From positions 51,921 through 115,920 of the forward strand of contig JASGCC010000433.1 in assembly GCA_030067915.1 (NCBI GenBank): a stretch of DNA of 64,000 bases, given 5' to 3'. The stretch comes from Hydractinia echinata (Eukaryota > Cnidaria > Hydrozoa > Anthoathecata > Hydractiniidae). A program made the translations under genes and the position numbers. The first letter of the stretch is position 1, and every line of letters begins with the position of its first letter. Shown here one piece after another: positions 26,259-33,367 of this stretch. The notes under the pieces were generated by a model that was not told the origin of the DNA, searched no databases, and saw only the letters and a program-made list of their open reading frames with translations.

Positions 26259-26282
26259 ACTTTTTATGTATCGTCCCCTTTT

Positions 26283-27266
26283 TCACCAACCTTGCACATA
26301 ATCAGGAGGTAATTCTGTATCTTCAGGTATTAACATCAATTCCTCTTTTACAAAAGCCCGTCTGGGTCCGTCTTGAACATAGTACATTACACGGTTACCA
26401 GGTTGCGCTATTACCTCACGCAATCTATATGTGTTTTTCGACCATATTCTATCGGTTGCCCGTCTCCGCCCATCATCATGCTCTTCACCAGGTTGTAGTA
26501 AATATCTATACAAGCCATCTTTAGGTAATTCTACTTCAGGTGGATAATTCTCTCGTTTAGCAAGAGGCACCTCTTTCATTATAATAGCATCTTTTGGTTT
26601 CATACCAATCATCTGCGTCTTTGTATCGTTTAGCCTATCAATCAGTTTATACAGATGCTTAACCCATGTAGATGATACCTTTTCCGAATCATTCAGTTCT
26701 TGAGCATCTTGTATTTTGAATAAATTTTCCGCAAGTATCTTGTTCAACGCCTCAACAAAAGCTGTGTGCGTATGCTTATATTTTGTAGTCGCCCTTTTAA
26801 TTTCAACCTTATGCTTCTCCAACAATTTTGATACATCTGCCTTGAATTCTGAACCGTTATCACATTGGAAAGTTTTCGGATAAGTTAATGGTCCTGCCTT
26901 GTAGATGTCCTCAATCATAGCGGCAACCTCTTTGGCTTTCTTACTCCTCAAAGGTCGGGCTACTTTGTATCTGGAAGCAGCATCGATTCCCGACAAAATG
27001 TACTTATATTTATTACCATACAGTATGTCACCGGGCATGTACAATAAATCGAATTGATGTAAATCATTAGGGGTGGTAACTTCATAATGTGGTCTTTCAA
27101 CATGTTTTGGAGCGGGTAAATGTACTTGCCAAAATGATTGTTTTGATAGCCACTTCTTAATCTCCTTTGGCTTGAAACCGAATACTATTAAATTCTGAAC
27201 AGCCTTTTGTCCTTTCCATAAATTTTGAGGTTGATAGTAAGTCTCTTGAAGTTTAGAGTTTGACAT
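26283..27266 (-). CDS. Retroviral-type integrase of Polinton B
   Basis: 327 aa, intact. N-terminal helical DNA-binding part (Leu-Trp-Lys-Gly-Gln-Lys-Ala), rve core with Phe-Asp-Leu-Leu-Tyr-Met-Pro, Cys-Asp-Asn-Gly-Ser-Glu-Phe and Val-Glu-Ala-Leu-Asn-Lys supplying D, D, E, and an SH3/chromo-like tail (Arg-Arg-Ala-Thr-Asp, Tyr-Tyr-Val-Gln-Asp-Gly-Pro, Glu-Leu-Met-Leu-Ile-Pro). It integrates the element and makes the 5-bp target duplication seen at its ends. Homologous throughout to 14549-15571 of Polinton A; the residue after the second Asp is the normal Asn here. Confidence 0.95.
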   Translation of the reverse strand: MSNSKLQETYYQPQNLWKGQKAVQNLIVFGFKPKEIKKWLSKQSFWQVHLPAPKHVERPHYEVTTPNDLHQFDLLYMPGDILYGNKYKYILSGIDAASRYKVARPLRSKKAKEVAAMIEDIYKAGPLTYPKTFQCDNGSEFKADVSKLLEKHKVEIKRATTKYKHTHTAFVEALNKILAENLFKIQDAQELNDSEKVSSTWVKHLYKLIDRLNDTKTQMIGMKPKDAIIMKEVPLAKRENYPPEVELPKDGLYRYLLQPGEEHDDGRRRATDRIWSKNTYRLREVIAQPGNRVMYYVQDGPRRAFVKEELMLIPEDTELPPDYVQGW

Positions 27267-27353
27267 GTTTTATTTATGCACACCTTTATTTATCTCCTTT
27301 TTGTTATGATGTGGTACGATAAAAGTGCTTAAAAGTATTTTTACTGATTATAT

Positions 27354-27662
27354 ATGAAGATGTCTGACATGAATACTGATCTACATTGTGATGCTACCGA
27401 TGGTGTACCCGACTACAAATTAATGAAAATCAAAGAGTTGAGAGAAGTTGCTAAATCCCGTGGGATTAAGTATATTTGTGGAATGAATAAAGCTAAATTG
27501 ATTGAGGTGATTGAGAGGAATGATATTGATCCATCCTACACCATCGACCTAGATACCAAACAAGAATGGTATGGATACTGTTCAAACTGGAGGGTAAACA
27601 ACAGAGAAGCATATCTAAGATGTCAAAAACGTTATAATGATAAGCGATCTTCCAAAAGGTGA
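27354..27662 (+). CDS. Small SAP-like protein
   Basis: 102 aa. Residues about 22-55 form a SAP/Rho-N-like two-helix motif (Met-Lys-Ile-Lys-Glu-Leu-Arg-Glu-Val-Ala-Lys-Ser-Arg-Gly-Ile, then Met-Asn-Lys-Ala-Lys-Leu-Ile-Glu-Val-Ile). The C-terminus is Tyr/Trp/Arg-rich with Tyr-Asn-Asp-Lys-Arg. SAP motifs bind AT-rich DNA. It is the first of three consecutive SAP-like genes before and including the polymerase N-terminus, and the most diverged. Start chosen at the first ATG, with a second Met two codons later. Confidence 0.65.
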   Translation: MKMSDMNTDLHCDATDGVPDYKLMKIKELREVAKSRGIKYICGMNKAKLIEVIERNDIDPSYTIDLDTKQEWYGYCSNWRVNNREAYLRCQKRYNDKRSSKR

Positions 27663-27680
27663 TTGGACCTAGATTGTTTT

Positions 27681-27704
27681 TTTGTTACTCGCGCGAGTAA
27701 CAAA
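27681..27704. terminator. Perfect 24-bp palindrome before the RING gene
   Basis: TTTGTTACTCGC followed directly by GCGAGTAACAAA. It is followed by a second, looser inverted repeat, ATGAATCTTT (27709-27718) with AAAGATTCAT (27748-27757). The whole 115-bp spacer is duplicated at 28245-28358. Confidence 0.6.
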
Positions 27705-27779
27705 TGTTATGAATCTTTTTTTAGTTTCACGATTATAAAACTATCTTAAAGATTCATAAATCGTATATCACAAACCGGC

Positions 27780-28241
27780 ATGGCTACACTTTCTTACTCA
27801 AACATATTTTACATCCGACAGGGGACGGTTCCCCAATTAAGAAAACTTGCTAGAGAACGCGGCCTACATGGCTACTCAAGGCTCAGAAAGGCTGAGCTGA
27901 TCGAATTATTGAGACCCACTACCGTGTCAGCACCGGTTAGACAGGTACCCGTGCCGAGACCCACCAGACCAGTACCAGCACCGATACCCATGGATAATGA
28001 TACATCAATAAATAATGTTGAGCCGCATCAGCCGGCTATCCCAGACTATGACATTGATACCTTGGATGAATCGGAAAAATGTATAATTTGTTATTCACAA
28101 CGAAAGGAAGCGACAATTGTTCATGGTAAAACAGGGCATTTTTGCTGCTGTTTATCGTGTGCGTATATATTGGAGGAGAGGGGAGATAAATGCCCCATAT
28201 GTCGCGCATCAATAGATCTTGTCATTAGACAATATATTTGA
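27780..28241 (+). CDS. SAP-like plus MDM2-type RING finger protein (probable E3 ubiquitin ligase)
   Basis: 153 aa. Residues 15-45 are a SAP-like motif (Val-Pro-Gln-Leu-Arg-Lys-Leu-Ala, Arg-Lys-Ala-Glu-Leu-Ile-Glu-Leu-Leu). Residues 50-72 are Pro-rich. Residues 101-153 are a C2H2C4 RING: Cys 101 and 104, His 115 and 120, Cys 124 and 127, Cys 138 and 141. The spacing (2, 10, 4, 3, 2, 10, 2) and the Ile-Val-His-Gly-Lys-Thr-Gly-His block are those of the MDM2/MDMX RING, and the tail ends 12 residues after the last Cys with a Tyr near the end, as in MDM2. MDM2 ubiquitinates p53. No p53-binding domain is present. The N-terminus is a duplicate of the gene at 28359. Confidence 0.85.
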   Translation: MATLSYSNIFYIRQGTVPQLRKLARERGLHGYSRLRKAELIELLRPTTVSAPVRQVPVPRPTRPVPAPIPMDNDTSINNVEPHQPAIPDYDIDTLDESEKCIICYSQRKEATIVHGKTGHFCCCLSCAYILEERGDKCPICRASIDLVIRQYI

Positions 28242-28256
28242 GGGGTCGGATTGTTT

Positions 28257-28280
28257 TTTGTTACTCGCTCGAGTAACAAA
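28257..28280. terminator. Near-perfect palindrome before the SAP/polymerase gene
   Basis: TTTGTTACTCG and CGAGTAACAAA around a short centre, 16 bp after the RING gene stop. It is a diverged copy of 27681-27704 and is again followed by ATGAATCTTT and a TTCAT half-site. Confidence 0.55.
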
Positions 28281-28358
28281 TGTTATGAATCTTTTTTTTA
28301 GTTGCATGATTATAAAAAACTATCTTAAAGGTTCATAAATCGTATATCACAACCCGAT

Positions 28359-28757
28359 ATGACTTCGAGAAATACAGTTTCCGAATTAAGGGATCTCGCT
28401 AGAGAACGCGGTCTACATGGATACTCAAGGCTCAGAAAGGCCGATCTGATCGAATTATTGACACCCACTACAGTGTCAGCACCGGTTAGACCGGTACCCG
28501 TGCCGAGACCCACCAGACCAGTACCAGCGCCGAGACCAAATAGACCAATACCGATGCCTAGACCCGTACCGGCACCGAGACCTGTACCAACTCTTAGAAA
28601 CGCACTTCTCCAAGGTCTTATTAATAGTGGAAAAGTTGTTCAAGATTCGGTAACCAACACTTTCAATCGTGTGGTAAGCTCTTCTAAGACGGGAAAGAGA
28701 ATGGTTTCTGATTTTATCGACTCAGGGAAAAAGTTTACAAAAGCTTTACCTAAATAA
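28359..28757 (+). CDS. SAP-like, Pro/Arg-rich protein, probably the N-terminus of polymerase B
   Basis: 132 aa. SAP-like motif at residues 5-35 (Val-Ser-Glu-Leu-Arg-Asp-Leu-Ala, Arg-Lys-Ala-Asp-Leu-Ile-Glu-Leu-Leu), a Pro-Arg-Pro-rich region at residues 40-78 built from Val-Pro-(Val/Ala)-Pro-Arg-Pro repeats, then a helical part with Phe-Ile-Asp-Ser-Gly-Lys-Lys. In Polinton A the SAP motif lies at the start of the polymerase gene. Here a TAA (28755-28757) in an A/T run ends the frame 10 bp before the polymerase frame, which has no early ATG. I infer one original gene. It is also the source of the duplicate at 27780. Confidence 0.7.
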   Translation: MTSRNTVSELRDLARERGLHGYSRLRKADLIELLTPTTVSAPVRPVPVPRPTRPVPAPRPNRPIPMPRPVPAPRPVPTLRNALLQGLINSGKVVQDSVTNTFNRVVSSSKTGKRMVSDFIDSGKKFTKALPK

Positions 28758-28767
28758 AATTATAAAC

Positions 28768-31700
28768 TTGTTCAAATCAAACAAAAAAGAACTAGAAGGT
28801 GTAATCGATGAAGAACAGAAAAGACGCTATAATAATATTTTGAAGGAACTAAATGAAACTGAAGAACAGAAGAAGAGTGATGAGGAAAAACCATATACCC
28901 CTATTGAAGAAGCGTTTGATGGTTCATACAAACGCTTCAAGATAAACTCAGATGGGAAGAAGAATGTTAGAGTATTTTTGAAAAAGATTAATACTATCGT
29001 TAAGAGATTGATTAAGGACTTGCTCGAACAGAAGAAGTCTTTGAAGATTCAGACGACATTGTGGGTGAGGTGGGTAAGGGATGATTTATCCAATGAGGAT
29101 TTATCCAATCCTGAATCCATAGTAATGTATGTTGATAAAGCTTTCAACAGCTATATGGAGGTACTTCACGCTCACGATGACATTTCTGATGTAATCCTTC
29201 GTATGAGTAATAAGATAATCGAGCAGATTGAGAACCCTGCACTACCCTCCAGCGGGTTCACAATTGATAAAATCCTACATATGCATGTGGACTTTCATAA
29301 ACTGAAATTAACCAGAGGTAGTTCTTACCTGCCGTTGCCGGAGAACTTCAGTGGTAAGCGATCCGTGATTAATCCGCATAACGAGGATGACGAGGACTGT
29401 TTCAAATGGGCCGTTTTGGCCGCTCTCAATCATGATAAGATCGATAATCATCCTGAACGAATCTCAAACCTTAAGAAGTTTGAAGACAAGTGCCATTGGG
29501 ATGGTCTATCTTTCCCAATGGCACTAAACAAGATTGATTTGTTTGAGAGAATGAACCCTGATATCTCTGTGCATGTTGTGACAAAAGATGATGAGGAAGG
29601 TGTCGTCTATATGTGCCGTAGGTCGAAACATCTTGATCGCGAGGAAACTGTTGTTTTGTTTCTATTGTGTGAGGGGGAAAAGAGGCACTACATTGCCGTA
29701 AAGAACCTGAGCGGTGTACTAAGCAAATACAACTCAAAGCATAAAAATAAGGAGTATTATTGCTTGAATTGTCTCTATGGTTTTCCAAGCGAACCGAAAA
29801 GGGATGATCATTTTGAGTATTGCAAGAATAACGATGCTGTTAATATTCAACTCCCTAGGGAGGGTAGCACCGTTAAATTTCACAATGGTCAGTACCAGCT
29901 CAAAGCCCCATTTATCATGTATGCCGATTTCGAAGCCTTCACAAAAGATTTGCCTGAGGAAGAGACAAAATGCGGATCATCCACGGAGAAAGTTGGTAAG
30001 CATATCCCTACAGGTTTCTGTTGTTATAGCAAATTTGCTCATGGTGAAGTTTCGAACCCTCTGAAGCTTTACCGCGGTGAGGACTGTGTTCCGCGCTTTG
30101 TGGATCATGTGGTTTCTGAGGCTAAAAGGTTACATAATATGTTTCCGCAAATGAGTATGCAAGATCTAACCGATGAAGAACTTGATGACTATGAAAATTC
30201 CACCAAATGCCACATCTGCATGGGGGAATTTGGTGAATATGACGTCAAGGTTAGGGATCACTGTCATTTTACAGGTAAGTTTCGCGGATCTGCCCATAGG
30301 GAATGTAATCTCCGTTACAAGGTGCCTAATTATATTCCGGTTGTCTTCCACAATCTGAGCGGATATGATGCGCATCTATTTATCAAAGAGCTTGCGAAGA
30401 AGTATGGAGAAGGTGGTATGAGTGTAATCGCTGAAAATAAAGAGAAATATATCTCTTTCTCGACCGATGTTAAGGTTGGTGAATACATTGACAAAAATGG
30501 GGAGACCAAAGACAAAAAAATACAGCTGAGATTCATAGACTCATTTAGATTTATGTCAAGCGGATTGAATTCTTTGGTAAACAATCTATCTGATGATCAG
30601 TGTAAAAATCTTCGAAAATTCTTCAATGATGATGATAAATTCAACATAATGAGAAGGAAGGGTGTATACCCATATGAATATGTTGATTCATTCGATAGGT
30701 TTAATGAATCCGAGCTCCCGTCGAAGGATGCATTCTTCAGCGAGCTGAACATGAGTGACATCAGTGATGCCGACTATGAGCATGCTCGGAAGGTTTGGAG
30801 AGTCATGAAGGTTGAAAATATGGGTGTGTATCATGATATCTATCTCAAGACTGATGTTCTGCTTCTGAGTGATGTGTTTGAGACCTTCAGGGAGACATGT
30901 TTGATAAACTATAAACTAGACCCGGCTCATTTTTACACGGCTCCGGGATTGGCCTGGCAGGCATGTCTGAAAAAGACCGATATAGAATTAGATTTGTTGT
31001 CCGATATAAATATGTTACTGTTTGTGGAGAGGGGTATTAGGGGTGGTCTCTGTCAGGCTGTTCACAGACACGCAAAGGCCAATAATCCATATATGGGTGA
31101 GATGTATAATACTTCTGAAGATACCACCTATCTGCAGTACCTGGATGCTAACAATCTGTATGGGTGGGCCGTGATACAGAAGATGCCGACTGGAGGGTTT
31201 GAGTGGGTTGATGAAGCTGGTAAATTTACAACCGAACTCATTTCAGATTTGGCCGAGGAAGATGGTGAGGATGGATACTTCCTTGAGGTTGATGTGATAT
31301 ATCCGAAAGATATACATGATACCCATCACGATCTTCCTTTCATGCCTGAGAGGAAGGTGATTAATGGCGTTGAAAAGCTGACACCGTGTCTTTCGGACAA
31401 GGAGAACTATGTCATTCACATCCGTGCACTTGATCAAGCGTTGAAGCACGGTCTCATTCTTGAGAAGGTTCATAGGGTACTGAGGTTTAAGCAAAGCGCA
31501 TGGTTGAAACCTTACATCGACTTCAATACACAGCTGCGCACGGAGTCGAAGAATGACTTTGAAAAGGATTTCTTCAAGCTGATGAACAATTCTGTCTTTG
31601 GGAAGACAATGGAGAATCAGCGCGGGCAGAAGGATATACGTTTGGCCACCAACCAAAAGAATTACGAGAAACTTGTGATGAAGCCGAACTTCAAGGGTGC

Positions 31701-32364
31701 CATCTGTTTCTCGGAAACACTGATGGGGATAGAGATGTCTAAGATCAAGATCAAAATGAACAAACCGATCTACCTTGGTCCTGTGATCCTCCATCTATCT
31801 AAGATGGTTATGTATGAGTTCCACCATGACTATATGAGACCGAAATATGGTGATGATGTAAAGCTTTGCTACATGGATACGGATTCATTCGTGTACCACA
31901 TCAAAACCGAAGACTTCTACAAAGATATCTCCGATGATGTGTTGACGAGATTTGACACTTCGGGGTATGATAGGAGAGATGACAGACCCCTACCATTGGG
32001 TTTGAATAAAAAGGTCATAGGTCTGATGAAGGATGAGTTGGGTGGTAAGGTAATGACCGAATTTGTCGCTCTCAGGGCGAAGAATTATGCATATAAACAG
32101 CTAGACGGAAAAGAAGACAAGAAGTGTAAGGGAGTCAAGAAATGTGTGGTGAGGAAGACCATAGGTTTCGATGACTATAAGAGATGCTTGTTAGATGGTG
32201 TGAATATTTACAGAACCCAAATGACCTTCCAATCTATTATGCATGATATTCACACGGTGAAAACAAACAAACTCGCTCTAAATGCGGATGATGATAAGCG
32301 TATAATTTTAGAAGATGGTATTACCACACTAGCAAGAGGCCATTATAGACACCTATCACTATAA
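28768..32364 (+). CDS. Protein-primed DNA polymerase B of Polinton B
   Basis: About 1198 codons, open throughout. N-terminal extension with a Glu-Asp-Cys-Phe-Lys-Trp-Ala-Val-Leu block (~residue 206), a zinc/HNH-like motif (His-Cys-His-Phe-Thr-Gly-Lys, ~497), Exo I Tyr-Ala-Asp-Phe-Glu-Ala (~384), Exo II Leu-Ser-Gly-Tyr-Asp-Ala (~527), motif A Tyr-Leu-Asp-Ala-Asn-Asn-Leu-Tyr (~791), motif B Asn-Asn-Ser-Val-Phe-Gly-Lys (~937) and motif C Tyr-Met-Asp-Thr-Asp-Ser (~1034). All catalytic residues are kept. The frame begins at TTG and the first in-frame ATG is about 120 codons in, so translation probably enters from the SAP frame at 28359. The last codons lie in the terminal repeat. Confidence 0.95.
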   Translation: MFKSNKKELEGVIDEEQKRRYNNILKELNETEEQKKSDEEKPYTPIEEAFDGSYKRFKINSDGKKNVRVFLKKINTIVKRLIKDLLEQKKSLKIQTTLWVRWVRDDLSNEDLSNPESIVMYVDKAFNSYMEVLHAHDDISDVILRMSNKIIEQIENPALPSSGFTIDKILHMHVDFHKLKLTRGSSYLPLPENFSGKRSVINPHNEDDEDCFKWAVLAALNHDKIDNHPERISNLKKFEDKCHWDGLSFPMALNKIDLFERMNPDISVHVVTKDDEEGVVYMCRRSKHLDREETVVLFLLCEGEKRHYIAVKNLSGVLSKYNSKHKNKEYYCLNCLYGFPSEPKRDDHFEYCKNNDAVNIQLPREGSTVKFHNGQYQLKAPFIMYADFEAFTKDLPEEETKCGSSTEKVGKHIPTGFCCYSKFAHGEVSNPLKLYRGEDCVPRFVDHVVSEAKRLHNMFPQMSMQDLTDEELDDYENSTKCHICMGEFGEYDVKVRDHCHFTGKFRGSAHRECNLRYKVPNYIPVVFHNLSGYDAHLFIKELAKKYGEGGMSVIAENKEKYISFSTDVKVGEYIDKNGETKDKKIQLRFIDSFRFMSSGLNSLVNNLSDDQCKNLRKFFNDDDKFNIMRRKGVYPYEYVDSFDRFNESELPSKDAFFSELNMSDISDADYEHARKVWRVMKVENMGVYHDIYLKTDVLLLSDVFETFRETCLINYKLDPAHFYTAPGLAWQACLKKTDIELDLLSDINMLLFVERGIRGGLCQAVHRHAKANNPYMGEMYNTSEDTTYLQYLDANNLYGWAVIQKMPTGGFEWVDEAGKFTTELISDLAEEDGEDGYFLEVDVIYPKDIHDTHHDLPFMPERKVINGVEKLTPCLSDKENYVIHIRALDQALKHGLILEKVHRVLRFKQSAWLKPYIDFNTQLRTESKNDFEKDFFKLMNNSVFGKTMENQRGQKDIRLATNQKNYEKLVMKPNFKGAICFSETLMGIEMSKIKIKMNKPIYLGPVILHLSKMVMYEFHHDYMRPKYGDDVKLCYMDTDSFVYHIKTEDFYKDISDDVLTRFDTSGYDRRDDRPLPLGLNKKVIGLMKDELGGKVMTEFVALRAKNYAYKQLDGKEDKKCKGVKKCVVRKTIGFDDYKRCLLDGVNIYRTQMTFQSIMHDIHTVKTNKLALNADDDKRIILEDGITTLARGHYRHLSL

Positions 32365-32630
32365 TTGGGGGACACGGCAGGGGAGGGTGGGTGGGGGGCC
32401 CAGGGGGGTGGGGGGGACACGGCGGGGATTGGGGGTGGGGGTGGGGGTGGGGGTTTTGGACGGATATCGTTGATTTAATGGATCATGATCCATAATTTGA
32501 CGTAAAGTGGTAAAGTGCTATCGGATTTATGGACTCTTCTATCGTTGATTTAACGGGGATGATCCATAATTTGACGTGGAATGGTAAAGTGCTAACGGAT
32601 CTGTCCTAACATCCGCCTTTTCCTATCTCT
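32338..32630 (-). repeat. Right terminal inverted repeat of Polinton B
   Basis: Reverse complement of 17582-17883. It includes the last codons of the polymerase gene, a G-rich tract (32368-32456) with several runs of five or more G separated by single T or short spacers, able to form G-quadruplexes, and two ~70-bp tandem units. Confidence 0.95.
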
Positions 32631-33341
32631 ACCCTCATGGGTGACCTTGTCAAATTCCAAGGCTATATTGGTCATCTTATAGGCGGCATCCGCTGCCTTG
32701 GCTGTGGTAGACCCCGAGGCTGCCGTACCTCCATCTTTGATAACGTTGCTATGTTCGGCAAAATGTAGGACAAACTGTAGCCTGTCGTATAATCCCGCTT
32801 GATAGAGGGGTAAGTCTCTCGTTAATTCAAACATGTTCCCCAATAGGATGCAAAAGGTGTTACCATACGCCGCAACAATGGCCTTTTCTTCATCTGTGCC
32901 AACGTGGTCGGTGGCCTTTACCTGCAGGGCGCGGATTGTACCGTCGTTTGGGTTTATACCCTGTAAAATCAGGTTATTTTCACGATCAAATTTGGGCAGC
33001 CAGAGATCCCGGTAGACCGCGAGCGTGTTGTAGTCGCTGATATTCTGTACCTCGTTGCCGTTCAAGGTGATACGTAGATCTGGCACTAGGCTTTTCCCTA
33101 TGTTGCTGACAAGGGTGCGTTTCGTGTTTGTCCCCGTAAGCTCAAGGTCAAACAATAGATTGATACTCCCGGGAAATATAACATCGTTCTGCCCTAGGTT
33201 TGGTACATCAACATAGAGGTCCTCATTCTGGTTCATCGTAGAGGGTACGTGGCTTACCTTGACGCGCTGCCTTCTTCCTTTAATACCTAGTAGCGTTTTA
33301 ACGTCTGCGTAGGGGTTAAGTTTATCTCCAAATGCACTCAT
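32631..33341 (-). pseudogene. Major capsid protein of Polinton A, N-terminal part
   Basis: First jelly-roll half of the MCP (shared motifs with 19827-21146: Pro-Asn-Leu-Gly-Gln-Asn-Asp-Val-Ile-Phe-Pro-Gly, Lys-Arg-Thr-Leu-Val-Ser-Asn-Ile-Gly, Tyr-Arg-Asp-Leu-Trp-Leu, Tyr-Gln-Ala-Gly-Leu). The coding strand enters the ACCCT duplication at 32635 and then Polinton B; the frame continues for 13 meaningless codons into the B repeat before a stop at 32592. The rest is at 17010-17581. The start at 33341 is in AAATAAATG, divergent from 33368. Confidence 0.92.
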
Positions 33342-33367
33342 TTATTTAGAAGGATTTTTTTAAATAA
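33342..33367. promoter_or_regulatory. 26-bp divergent promoter region, MCP and coiled-coil gene of Polinton A
   Basis: The two ATGs and their flanks form an inverted repeat: CATTTATTTA on the left and TAAATAAATG on the right, with AGAAGGATTTTTTT between. So both genes start in the same TAAATAAATG sequence on opposite strands. Confidence 0.5.

Larger units (their letters stand above)
17582..32630. mobile_element. Polinton/Maverick B (inner), nearly intact
   Basis: 15049 bp with terminal inverted repeats of about 300 bp (17582-17883 and 32338-32630), starting AGAGATAGG and ending CCTATCTCT, and flanked by the 5-bp duplication ACCCT (17577-17581 and 32631-32635). It encodes minor protein, penton-type mCP, MCP, ATPase, four small proteins, coiled-coil protein, two membrane proteins, integrase, SAP proteins, MDM2-type RING and polymerase B. 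All are open except the ATPase (one frameshift) and the SAP/polymerase junction. Terminal repeats differ by only about 1% by eye, so it is a young insertion. Confidence 0.96.
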
